Source: an uncultured Collinsella sp. (GTDB taxonomy: Bacteria; Actinomycetota; Coriobacteriia; Coriobacteriales; Coriobacteriaceae). From it: a stretch of 8,154 bases of DNA. This document shows, in pieces, positions 1 through 6,120 of the stretch; position 1 is the first letter of the stretch, and each line of letters opens with the position of its first letter. The DNA lies in the NCBI GenBank assembly GCA_900765185.1, contig CAAFQT010000154.1, positions 1 through 8,154 on the forward strand. Direction: 5' to 3'. The notes under the pieces were generated by a model that was given only the letters and a program-made list of their open reading frames with translations, searched no databases and was not told the DNA's origin. A program made the position numbers and the translations under genes.

Positions 1-1172
1 TGCGCTCGAACCTTCTTGCCCGATTTGACCTCGATCGGGACAACATGCCCGCTGGTGCCCTCGACCACAAAGTCAACTTCGCCGACTTCGCGTGTCTGGT
101 AGTACCACGCATCCGCCCCGAGAGCAACAAGCTCCTGCGCGACCACGTTCTCGTAGAGGCCGCCGAGGTTGGGGGTTTTCATATCAAGATAGACGGCGCG
201 TGCCGTGCTGCCGGGATATCGCGATGCGAGCATTCCTGTATCAGACTCGTATATTTTAAAAGCTGTCGCTTTCTCCGTCCTCTTGAGAGGACTCCGTGCC
301 TCCGTCACCCGGAGAACCATCAATCCAACGCCCGCGTTCACCAGCCATAGGAAATCCCGCTCGTATTTTTGAAGACGAGCCCCCTCTCCCAGAGACGAAA
401 CAACAAAGCGATGAGACTCCGCCTCAAGTTGAACCGGAATTTGCTCGAAAATCGAGCGAACGTTAAACGCTCGAGTCGATGCATATTTAGAGATATCACT
501 TTTGTACTGATCGACTAGCTGAATTTGAAGCTCACGCGTTCTCACGAGAGAATAACCCGAATCGATATAGTTCTGAACGACCTCCGGCATGCCGCCGCAA
601 ACGATATAGGCTCTAAAGTTCTTGAGCATCGCCTCATGAATATAGTTTTCGACGGGTCGCCTTTCGACAAGGCAGCTGCGAATTCCTGCAAGCACATTCT
701 CGCTGACGCTGTTTGCCCAACAAAACTCTTCAAAATCCATCGGCCGCATAACAATGTGCTCGACATACCCTACCGGAAAAGAAGAGATTCCCTTAAACTC
801 GGTCCCAAGCATAGACCCCGAGAAGACATAGCTAAAGCGCCCGTCCTCGACCAATGCCTTCATAAGCGTGACAATCTGCGGATACTCCTGAATCTCATCG
901 ACAAAGATAAGGGTATCTCCCTCAACAAGCGGTGCGTCTGCAAGAAGGGCCACACGGTTGATAAAGTCAATGGCGTTCTTGGCGCCAGCAAGTACATCCT
1001 TTGCCTCGGTATCAAGCAGCAAATTGACCTCATAATACGATGCGTAGTTGTCTTTTCCAAACGTGCGAATCGCATAGCTCTTGCCAATCTGACGTGCGCC
1101 AGTAACAAGCAACGCCTTATTAGGGTTATTCTTCCAGCTCAAAAGCCTGTCAGTGACCTTACGGCGTAGCAT
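1..1172 (-). CDS. AAA_14/DUF4143-type ATP-binding protein, C-terminus cut by window edge
   Basis: An uninterrupted minus-strand frame runs from ATG at 1172-1170 to the left edge, giving 390 complete codons and no stop. Start support is AGGGG, 5 nt upstream of the ATG. Visible motifs are Walker A GARQIGKS (residues 25-32), Walker B LIFVDEIQ (88-95) and a sensor-like SGSMLG (118-123). Near the cut end, WYYQTREVGEVDFVVE (356-371) followed by PIEVKSGKK (379-387) has the D-x13-ExK spacing of a PD-(D/E)XK nuclease-like fold (D367, E381, K383). This order, an N-terminal AAA_14 P-loop domain followed by DUF4143, matches a widespread bacterial family usually a little over 400 residues long, so only a short tail is missing. 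The cellular role of the family is poorly defined; members have been proposed as accessory or defence-like ATPases. The gene sits alone behind its own repeat-rich promoter region. Family assignment is firm from the motifs, but function is unknown. Confidence 0.9.
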   Translation of the reverse strand, partial: MLRRKVTDRLLSWKNNPNKALLVTGARQIGKSYAIRTFGKDNYASYYEVNLLLDTEAKDVLAGAKNAIDFINRVALLADAPLVEGDTLIFVDEIQEYPQIVTLMKALVEDGRFSYVFSGSMLGTEFKGISSFPVGYVEHIVMRPMDFEEFCWANSVSENVLAGIRSCLVERRPVENYIHEAMLKNFRAYIVCGGMPEVVQNYIDSGYSLVRTRELQIQLVDQYKSDISKYASTRAFNVRSIFEQIPVQLEAESHRFVVSSLGEGARLQKYERDFLWLVNAGVGLMVLRVTEARSPLKRTEKATAFKIYESDTGMLASRYPGSTARAVYLDMKTPNLGGLYENVVAQELVALGADAWYYQTREVGEVDFVVEGTSGHVVPIEVKSGKKVRA

Positions 1173-1177
1173 TAAAA

Positions 1178-1182
1178 CCCCT
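1178..1182 (-). promoter_or_regulatory. Ribosome binding site of the DUF4143 ATPase
   Basis: AGGGG on the minus strand lies 5 nt before ATG 1172. It supports that ATG as the start and leaves only a very short leader between the tandem repeats and the gene. Confidence 0.6.
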
Positions 1183-1187
1183 AAATG

Positions 1188-1273
1188 ACAAAAATTGGCA
1201 AATAGATTTGCCCCTAATCATACAAAAATTGGTGAATAGATTTGCCCAAAATCATACAAAAAATGGCAGATAG
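1188..1273. repeat. 34-bp tandem repeat (2.5 copies) upstream of the ATPase
   Basis: Copies begin at 1188, 1222 and 1256, an exact 34-bp period. Each starts ACAAAAA(T/A)TGG and continues through (G/C)AATAGATTTGCCC in the first two copies. The third copy decays after 1273. On the minus strand each junction also contains TATGAT, which resembles a -10 box, so the repeats probably overlap the ATPase promoter. The spacing is close to three helical turns, compatible with side-by-side protein binding on one DNA face. Promoter and operator function is inferred. Confidence 0.75.
1197..1212. promoter_or_regulatory. Candidate operator dyad in the ATPase promoter
   Basis: GGCAAAT-AG-ATTTGCC is a perfect inverted repeat with 7-bp arms and a 2-nt centre. 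It lies about 25 bp upstream of the ATPase start. The next repeat copy has a weaker version at 1231-1246 (GGTGAAT-AG-ATTTGCC). A short dyad repeated at a fixed period beside a start codon is typical of a repressor site, possibly autoregulatory. No regulator gene is visible here. Confidence 0.45.
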
Positions 1274-1274
1274 C

Positions 1275-1498
1275 AAAGCTTGCTTCGGTCTCAAAGCCGC
1301 CGAACCGGCACGGTACTTTACGAAAAGGCGTGCGGCGCTGTTGCTGAGGGTGGCCAAGTCGGCAGTGTCGCCGTTGACGTTCTCGGTTGCCTAGGCGCGC
1401 AGGAGCGAAAGGGCGTCAGCGGCGTTCATGCAGTACCCGACGGTAAAGTTCCATACTGCGAACTCACAGTCGTTTGCCGCAGGGCGAAGCGCGATTGA
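1275..1498 (-). pseudogene. Possible decayed gene remnant, unidentified
   Basis: On the minus strand, the frame downstream of a TAA at 1499-1501 reads as a plausible protein with host-like codon use (many GCC, AAC, GAC, GTC). It includes CEFAVWNFTVGYCMNAADAL, then a TAG stop at 1391-1393. It resumes in the same frame with NGDTADLATLSNSAARLFVKYR. No start with a ribosome site is seen and the frame is interrupted, so if it is genuine it is a fragment of a former gene. I do not recognise the family. The alternative is chance reading of a GC-rich stretch; the opposite strand also has a short open frame with less protein-like composition. Confidence 0.3.
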
Positions 1499-1499
1499 T

Positions 1500-1850
1500 T
1501 ATTCCCTAAGTTGGATGAAAAACGCCATGTTATTGCAGGGCTGCATACTCGTCCAATAAGTGCATAGAATCTCGTATAGTGCGAGTAAGATTTTGCGCTA
1601 TCTGTTTTGTGTTTAGCAAAGATATAGTTTGCATAATCCAGCCTAATCCTCGCTCCATTTAAATAAAGTCGCACGTAAATGGCGTAAACATATCTAAGCT
1701 GGGGTTCTGTACGCTGAGCGGATAAAAACGACCGTTCACCGCTCAACTATTTCCAAAATGAATAAAATGAGCGATAAAGAGAATATAAACCTTAATAAAC
1801 TCGCGTATCGCACGGACGCGGGTTATTAATGGGTTGTAGGCCTTTTACAG
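1500..1850. other. A/T-rich intergenic region upstream of arcC
   Basis: No convincing gene is present. The base composition is clearly more A/T-rich than the flanking genes. The region holds a dyad TGAGCGG (1715-1721) / CCGCTCA (1739-1745) with a 17-nt loop. It also holds ATGAATAAAA (1758-1767), which resembles the left half of the arginine repressor box of the ArgR/AhrC type but lacks a clear right half. TATAAA at 1784 and TATTAA near 1824 are possible -10 boxes without good -35 partners. The arcC promoter should lie here, but I cannot place it securely. Confidence 0.45.
1715..1745. promoter_or_regulatory. Inverted repeat upstream of arcC
   Basis: TGAGCGG and CCGCTCA are perfect 7-bp complementary arms separated by 17 nt, about 120 bp before the arcC start. 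It could be a protein-binding site or a transcript hairpin. There is no T-tract, so it is not a terminator. Confidence 0.35.
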
Positions 1851-1856
1851 AAAGGA
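1851..1856 (+). promoter_or_regulatory. Ribosome binding site fixing the arcC start
   Basis: AAAGGA lies 8 nt before ATG 1865. The frame is open further upstream to an ATG at 1829, but that one has no ribosome site and adds 12 residues unlike the family. ATG 1865 gives the usual N-terminus, with the LGGNAL motif close to it. Confidence 0.7.
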
Positions 1857-1864
1857 TTCCAGCA

Positions 1865-2827
1865 ATGTCTAAGCCTCTTGGCAAGCCCGATCGTATTGTC
1901 GTCGCCCTTGGCGGCAACGCCCTCGGCAACAACCCCGTCGAGCAGATCGAGGCCGTGAGCAACACCGCCCACGCTCTCCTTGGTCTTATCGAGCAGGGCA
2001 ACGAGATCATCATCACCCACGGCAACGGCCCGCAGGTCGGCATGATCCAGAACGCCTTCGCCGCTGCCCATGACGCCATCGGCACCCCCGAGATGCCGCT
2101 GCCCGAGTGCGGCGCCATGTCCCAGGGCTACATCGGCTATCACCTGCAGCAGGGCATTGGCCGCGAGATGCACAAGCGCTATAAGCGTTGGCACGCCGCA
2201 ACCGTCGTCACCCAGATCGAGTGCGACCCGGACGATCCCGCGTTCAAGAACCCGACCAAGCCGATCGGCCCCTTCTACACCGAGGAGCAGGCCCGCGAGT
2301 TCATGGCCGAGGATCCTTCCAAGGTCTTCGTCGAGGATTCCGGTCGCGGCTGGCGTCGCGTCGTCGCTTCCCCCGATCCCAAGAAGATCGTCGAGGCTGA
2401 CTCCATCCTCAACCTGCTCGATAACGAGTTCATCGTCATCGCCTGCGGTGGCGGCGGCATCCCCGTCGTCCGCGACTACGAGAACAAGGGCTGCTACAAG
2501 GGTGTTCCCGCCGTCATCGACAAGGACCTGGGCGGCGAGCTGCTGGCCGAGGACTGCGACGCCGACGTTCTGTTCTTGCTGACCGCCGTCGAGCACGTCG
2601 CCATCAACTTCGGCAAGCCCGACCAGAAGGAGCTCGAGGACCTCACCGCCGACGAGGCCGAGCGCCTGGCCGACGAGGGCCAGTTCGGCAAGGGTTCCAT
2701 GGAGCCCAAGGTCCGCGCTGCCATCAAGTTCGCCCGTTCCCGCAAGGGCCGCACCTGTATCATCGGCGCCCTGGACAAGGCTGCCGAGACCATGGCTGGC
2801 CTCTCCGGTACCCGCATCCACGAGTAG
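1865..2827 (+). CDS. arcC: Carbamate kinase
   Basis: The product is a 320-residue cytoplasmic enzyme that transfers phosphate between carbamoyl phosphate and ADP, giving ATP, ammonia and CO2 when used catabolically. It belongs to the amino acid kinase fold family and its length is normal. Visible family motifs are ALGGNAL (residues 14-20, phosphate binding), HGNGPQVG (52-59), the NPTKPIGPFYT segment (129-139), ACGGGGIPV (193-201), DKDLGGELLA (219-228), and GSMEPKV near 277-283. These match catalytic carbamate kinases and argue against glutamate or acetylglutamate kinase. The gene is preceded by a long A/T-rich leader and followed by its own terminator, so it is probably monocistronic. No arginine deiminase, ornithine carbamoyltransferase or other carbamoyltransferase gene lies in the window, so the source of its carbamoyl phosphate (arginine, agmatine, or a purine/ureide route) cannot be told. 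Confidence 0.95.
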   Translation: MSKPLGKPDRIVVALGGNALGNNPVEQIEAVSNTAHALLGLIEQGNEIIITHGNGPQVGMIQNAFAAAHDAIGTPEMPLPECGAMSQGYIGYHLQQGIGREMHKRYKRWHAATVVTQIECDPDDPAFKNPTKPIGPFYTEEQAREFMAEDPSKVFVEDSGRGWRRVVASPDPKKIVEADSILNLLDNEFIVIACGGGGIPVVRDYENKGCYKGVPAVIDKDLGGELLAEDCDADVLFLLTAVEHVAINFGKPDQKELEDLTADEAERLADEGQFGKGSMEPKVRAAIKFARSRKGRTCIIGALDKAAETMAGLSGTRIHE

Positions 2828-2849
2828 TCCCTACTCTGTTGCCTCTCTC

Positions 2850-2873
2850 GTGGGCGCCAAGCAAAGCGCCTAC
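2850..2873 (+). other. Hairpin just after arcC
   Basis: GTGGGCGC (2850-2857) pairs with GCGCCTAC (2866-2873) over 8 bp with one G-U pair and an 8-nt loop. There is no T-tract behind it. It may protect the arcC mRNA 3' end or assist the terminator that follows 20 nt later. Confidence 0.45.
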
Positions 2874-2892
2874 AAACCAGCCTCTCTTCATG

Positions 2893-2929
2893 AGTCCCGC
2901 GGTCCGCTCCGACTGCGGGGCTTTTGTTT
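2893..2929 (+). terminator. Intrinsic terminator of arcC
   Basis: AGTCCCGC (2893-2900) pairs with GCGGGGCT (2915-2922), 8 bp including one G-U pair. An inner GTC/GAC can pair within the loop. TTTGTTT follows directly. It lies 65 nt after the arcC stop codon. Confidence 0.8.
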
Positions 2930-3015
2930 CAACCCGGCACTTAGGGACGTTCCTTTCCTGCCGGCAGCCTAGGGCTGGTCATTGGGGACAGACTTAAATG
3001 AGCGGCACCGATCAA

Positions 3016-3190
3016 CTGCGGACAGTGCATCCCACAATGAGTGTCCAAAGCGGGGCACAGTTTCCTTGAGGCCCTCAACTGGAAAATGCATCCCGGAATG
3101 TTGCCAGAAAGTGGAACGTAGTTTCCCAAACGGGCCGCTAACGGAAAGTGCATCCCGCTATTGAGCTCCAAAATGGGATGCGCTTTCCGT
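3016..3190. repeat. Three degenerate ~61-bp palindromic repeats inside the element
   Basis: The core TGCATCCC occurs at 3026-3033, 3087-3094 and 3149-3156, spacings of 61 and 62 bp. Each is preceded by a GGAAA-like or GGACA segment and followed about 20 nt later by a partly complementary arm ending in TTTCC. The third unit is the best preserved; the first two have decayed, especially in the right arm. Confidence 0.7.
3141..3190. repeat. Long hairpin in the third internal repeat
   Basis: ACGGAAAGTGCATCCC (3141-3156) faces GGGATGCGCTTTCCGT (3175-3190). Fifteen of 16 positions pair, and the other is a G-U wobble, with an 18-nt loop. Lacking a T-tract on either side, it looks like a structural or recognition hairpin and not a terminator, although it may still weaken read-through between the convergent genes. 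Confidence 0.7.
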
Positions 3191-3253
3191 GTCGGCAGTT
3201 TCTGGCTGCCTGGGGCTACTCATTTAAGTCTGTCCCCAATGAGTGCCCAATGA

Positions 3254-4288
3254 CTAGTAGTAGGCCCACATGGCTTCGACTTCGTTAAGGACCTCTACGA
3301 CACCCCAACGGCGGGCGCTGCGGCTGGCCGAGTTGGGATCGAAGACTTGAATCTGGTCGGCGTCGTCAATACCGTAAAGCACAATGTAGTGGCCCACGTT
3401 GGTAAAGGTGCCCGGTCGAACGGCGGCGATGACGGGCGCTCCCGAACGCAGCGCCTGAGTCATCGAGTCGCGATCGTTATGGAGCTCCGTTCCGTTAAGT
3501 CCCAGCTGCCACGCGCCGCTCGTCATAAACGACCATTCGGTTGCACCGGTGGGGGCGTAATTGCCCGCCTCGGAAAGCGCGCACATATCGACGGGGGTCA
3601 TATCGGTGCGTCCCGTCTTAAAGATATAGACCATGGTAAGGCACGTGGGCCCACAGGCATTTTGGCGGATGGTGCCGCCGGCGTAAGGCAGCTCCGACCA
3701 CGCAGGGTCGATCTGATAGATATGGGGCATCGTTCCGGCTTGCCATTGCGAGCGCGGGGTCGAAAAGGCGAAAGAATAACCGGGCGCGACGGGGGCCTTG
3801 AGCAGCTTTTCCTCGGCGGTGGGCTCGAGACCGGCCGAGCCGTGGGACATACAGGAGCTCATAAGCACAAAGACCAGACAGGCGAGGATAGAGCACAGTG
3901 CGAGGCAAAGTCGACGAGCCGGCAGGGCGGGGGTATTCACGTACGATGTCGAGCGGTAAGGCTTGCCGTCGCGTCCGCCTTGGGGATGCGAAAAGAAGCG
4001 GCTGATATGGATGCCGGGCTGACGTGCGCTGTTGTGGCTCAGTTGCGGAACCTCGGCTTGACGCTGTCGAGTGTGCGCGCCCAAGCGGCTATCTTGCTGC
4101 GCGCTTGTGTCCGTGCTCGGACGGCCACTCTGCCGTGTTCTGCTTGTCTGCTGCCGAGACGAAGTCCTGGGTTGCTCTTGAGGGCGTTGCGGATTGCTGC
4201 TCGTGGCACTTCTGGGCGTCGGCGTGGTACGGCCAGCAAGGCGAACGCTTTGTCGCCGTTGATCGCCGTCGTTGTATCCGTATGCCAT
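3254..4288 (-). CDS. Membrane-anchored C39-like cysteine peptidase
   Basis: This 344-residue protein has three parts. Residues 1-120 are a low-complexity, probably disordered segment rich in Arg, Gln, Ser, Thr and Pro. Residues about 124-145 form one hydrophobic helix after an ARR basic flank. The rest is a papain-fold domain of the Peptidase_C39_2 type. The catalytic set is visible as Q209 and C212 in RQNACGPTC, H300 in NVGHYIVLYG and D317 in VFDPN. Topology by the positive-inside rule puts the tail in the cytoplasm and the peptidase outside, so it probably acts on cell-surface or extracellular peptides; the substrate is unknown. LMSSC (142-146) resembles a lipobox but lies too far from the N-terminus for a lipoprotein. 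The start is ATG 4288, with AAGGCGG 5 nt upstream. No ABC transporter or bacteriocin precursor is adjacent, so the bacteriocin-processing role of classic C39 domains is not supported. The gene diverges from the permease. Confidence 0.85.
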   Translation of the reverse strand: MAYGYNDGDQRRQSVRLAGRTTPTPRSATSSNPQRPQEQPRTSSRQQTSRTRQSGRPSTDTSAQQDSRLGAHTRQRQAEVPQLSHNSARQPGIHISRFFSHPQGGRDGKPYRSTSYVNTPALPARRLCLALCSILACLVFVLMSSCMSHGSAGLEPTAEEKLLKAPVAPGYSFAFSTPRSQWQAGTMPHIYQIDPAWSELPYAGGTIRQNACGPTCLTMVYIFKTGRTDMTPVDMCALSEAGNYAPTGATEWSFMTSGAWQLGLNGTELHNDRDSMTQALRSGAPVIAAVRPGTFTNVGHYIVLYGIDDADQIQVFDPNSASRSARRWGVVEVLNEVEAMWAYY

Positions 4289-4634
4289 TCGTACCGCCTT
4301 GTCTCATGTATAGCCTGTCTATCCTACAAAAAAGATGTGTAACAAATGGGTCTGCGTGTCAAAAGCTCGGTAAACGGTATGAAAGGCGCAAAACACACGG
4401 CCTCAAAAACATCTCTATATGCGTCCGATGAGCGTGCGCCCGTCGGGCGTGCGGCAACAATGAGCGGCAAACCGTGCCGTTCGTCCCAAAAACGGCGCCA
4501 CTCGTATGCGAGTTCGGCCTTCGGTCGAGCCATGGGCGGCCATGCTGCGCCAAGGCCGTATTGTAGAGTCACGAAATATAAGTGTGCGGCCAGACAGGCT
4601 GTACAAGGGGCGACGCCAAGGGGCGTCAAAAAGG
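4289..4634. other. Divergent intergenic region and permease leader
   Basis: This 346-bp stretch separates the divergent peptidase and permease genes. The permease frame stays open through much of it, back to an ATG at 4346, but the residues it would encode are basic, low in hydrophobicity and unlike the family, so it is read as non-coding. TATAAG at 4577-4582 is a possible -10 box, with no good -35 at the right distance. Promoters for both genes should lie here. Confidence 0.5.
4612..4627 (+). promoter_or_regulatory. Leader hairpin just upstream of the permease ribosome site
   Basis: GACGCC (4612-4617) and GGCGTC (4622-4627) form a perfect 6-bp GC-rich stem with a 4-nt AAGG loop. It ends 7 nt before the strong ribosome binding site. 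It could modulate translation or RNA stability; a role is inferred from position only. Confidence 0.45.
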
Positions 4635-4642
4635 AAAGGAGG
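4635..4642 (+). promoter_or_regulatory. Ribosome binding site fixing the permease start
   Basis: AAAGGAGG is a near-ideal site, 6 nt before ATG 4649. It decides the start 101 codons downstream of the first in-frame ATG at 4346. Confidence 0.85.
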
Positions 4643-4648
4643 GGAACA

Positions 4649-6100
4649 ATGGCGGACAAGAACGCAGAAGTTGCAGTCGAGGGTAACGGCGGCATGAAGA
4701 AAACGCTTTCGCTCTGGAACTTCTTCACCATCGGTTTCGGTGCCATCATCGGTACCGGTTGGGTTCTGCAAGTCGGCGACTGGATGGTCGTGGGCGGCGG
4801 TCCCGTTCCCGCTATGATCGCATTCCTCTTGGGTGCAATCTTCCTCGTGCCCGTCGGAGCTGTTTTCGGTGAGCTCACGGCTGCTATCCCCATCTCGGGC
4901 GGCATCGTCGAGTATGTCGACCGTAGCTTTGGCCGTACGCTGAGCTACATCACCGGATGGCTTTTGGCCCTGGGCAACGGCATCCTGTGCCCGTGGGAGG
5001 CCATCGCCATTTCGACCCTCGTGTCCGAGATGTTCGGCAGCCTGCCCGGCCTTGAGTGGCTGCGCGCCGTCAAGCTCTACACCATCCTGGGGGCCGACGT
5101 TTACCTGTTCCCGACGCTGATCGCGCTCGGCTTTGCAGTCTACGTCATCTTCCTCAACTTCCGCGGTGCCAGCTCGGCCGCCAAGCTCCAGGCCTTCCTG
5201 ACCAAGGCTCTGCTCTGCGGTATGCTGCTCGCCATGGGCGTCTCGCTGTTCACCGGCTCGCCAGACAATGCCATGCCTGTGTTCTCCCAGGTCGCCGGCG
5301 CTGGCGGCGGCAAGGCCGCTACCGAGAGCACCAGCCTGTTCGCCGGCATCGTGTCGGTCCTGGTTCTGACTCCGTTCTTCTACGCCGGTTTCGACACCAT
5401 TCCTCAGCAGGCTGAGGAAGCAGCCGAGGGCCTCAACTGGAACAAGTTCGGCAAGATCATCTCCCTGGCCCTGCTGGCCGCCGGCGGCTTCTACATGGTC
5501 TGTATCTATTCGTTTGGCACCATCCTCGACTGGCATGAGTTTGTTAAGAGCCCGGTTCCCGCGCTTGCCTGCCTCAAGGGCATCAACATGCTCCTGTACC
5601 TGGCCATGCTCGTCATCGCCACGCTGGGACCCATGGGCCCGATGAACTCCTTCTACGGCGCCACGAGCCGCATCATGCTCGCCATGGGCCGCAAGGGCCA
5701 GCTGCCCGAGAAGTTCGCCGAGGTCGACCCCAAGTCCGGCGCTCCCAAGCTCGCCTGCGTCGTTCTGGGCGTCATCACCGTCATCGGTCCGTTCCTGGGC
5801 AAGAACATGCTCATCCCCCTGACCAACGTGTCGGCTCTCGCCTTCATTTTCTCCTGCGGCATGGTCGCCCTCGCCTGCCTGCGTATGCGCCTCACCGAGC
5901 CCGACCTGCCTCGTCCCTACGAGGTGCCCGGCGGCAAGTTTGGCATCGGCCTCGCTATCGCTGCCTGCGCCATCATCATCGGCCTGCTCGTGATTCCGTT
6001 CTCTCCCGCCTCCCTCAACATGGTGGAGTGGAGCATCGTGATCGGCTGGTTGGCTATTGGCCTGGCCCTCATGGCTTTCACCAATTCCCGCAAACAGTAA
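4649..6100 (+). CDS. APC-family amino acid permease
   Basis: The 483-residue integral membrane protein has about 12 hydrophobic segments. It carries the hallmarks of the amino acid-polyamine-organocation superfamily. GAIIGTGW (residues 31-38) is the unwound substrate-binding part of helix 1. PISGGIVEYV (81-90) follows in helix 3. FFYAGFDTIPQQAEEA (243-258) is the helix 6 region, whose Gly and Phe usually line the substrate site. The helix 8-9 loop is RIMLAMGRKGQLP (341-353). These proteins import amino acids or derivatives by proton symport or exchange. The substrate cannot be read from sequence. The amidohydrolase starts 131 nt downstream on the same strand, so the permease probably supplies that enzyme's substrate or exports its product. 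Length and helix count are normal for the family, with an extra charged N-terminal tail of about 20 residues. Confidence 0.9.
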   Translation: MADKNAEVAVEGNGGMKKTLSLWNFFTIGFGAIIGTGWVLQVGDWMVVGGGPVPAMIAFLLGAIFLVPVGAVFGELTAAIPISGGIVEYVDRSFGRTLSYITGWLLALGNGILCPWEAIAISTLVSEMFGSLPGLEWLRAVKLYTILGADVYLFPTLIALGFAVYVIFLNFRGASSAAKLQAFLTKALLCGMLLAMGVSLFTGSPDNAMPVFSQVAGAGGGKAATESTSLFAGIVSVLVLTPFFYAGFDTIPQQAEEAAEGLNWNKFGKIISLALLAAGGFYMVCIYSFGTILDWHEFVKSPVPALACLKGINMLLYLAMLVIATLGPMGPMNSFYGATSRIMLAMGRKGQLPEKFAEVDPKSGAPKLACVVLGVITVIGPFLGKNMLIPLTNVSALAFIFSCGMVALACLRMRLTEPDLPRPYEVPGGKFGIGLAIAACAIIIGLLVIPFSPASLNMVEWSIVIGWLAIGLALMAFTNSRKQ

Positions 6101-6120
6101 CGCCTAGCCGGGGCGGATCG

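Larger units (their letters stand above)
2979..3242. mobile_element. Non-autonomous MITE/REP-like intergenic element with 24-bp terminal inverted repeats
   Basis: The left end (2979-3002) begins TCATTGGGGACAGACTT and its exact reverse complement ends the element at 3219-3242, a perfect 24-bp inverted repeat 216 bp apart. No transposase gene lies inside. Termini built on (A/T)TGGGGACAG are reminiscent of intergenic repeats moved by IS200-like Y1 transposases (REP-associated tyrosine transposases); that link is inference. The right end lies 11 nt past the stop of the C39 gene and the left end is about 50 nt past the arcC terminator, a convergent-gene location typical of such elements. Just outside the right end, GTCATTGGGCAC on the minus strand looks like a partial extra copy of the terminus. 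No clean target-site duplication is visible. Confidence 0.7.

Noticed and set aside
142..146. Lipobox in the C39 peptidase (numbers are residues of that protein)
   Set aside because: LMSSC lies about 140 residues from the N-terminus, after a long disordered tail, so signal peptidase II processing is unlikely.
525..1169. 214-codon plus-strand frame opposite the ATPase
   Set aside because: The minus strand carries Walker A and B and an ExK motif in one unbroken frame, so this is its shadow.
1426..1746. 106-codon minus-strand frame upstream of arcC
   Set aside because: It needs a TTG start without a ribosome site and crosses an A/T-rich region; its composition does not look like a protein family.
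1826..2821. Long minus-strand open frame opposite arcC
   Set aside because: It is the antisense of a clear carbamate kinase; the Gly/Ala/Val/Leu/Asp-rich composition is typical of antisense frames in GC-rich genes.
2941..3171. Small minus-strand frame with repeated peptide pattern inside the element
   Set aside because: The apparent peptide repeat is just the translation of the ~61-bp DNA repeats; no ribosome site.
3016..3190. CRISPR array
   Set aside because: Only three degenerate units, palindromic over most of their length, with no distinct spacers and no cas genes.
3347..4342. 331-codon plus-strand frame over the peptidase gene
   Set aside because: Antisense of the C39 gene, whose catalytic residues are in place; no family motifs on this strand.
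4346..4648. N-terminal extension of the permease by 101 residues
   Set aside because: No ribosome site at 4346, basic non-hydrophobic residues, and an ideal ribosome site before ATG 4649.
4415..5536. 373-codon minus-strand frame over the permease
   Set aside because: Very rich in Asp, Glu, Gly and Gln with no domain; the other strand encodes a clear membrane transporter.
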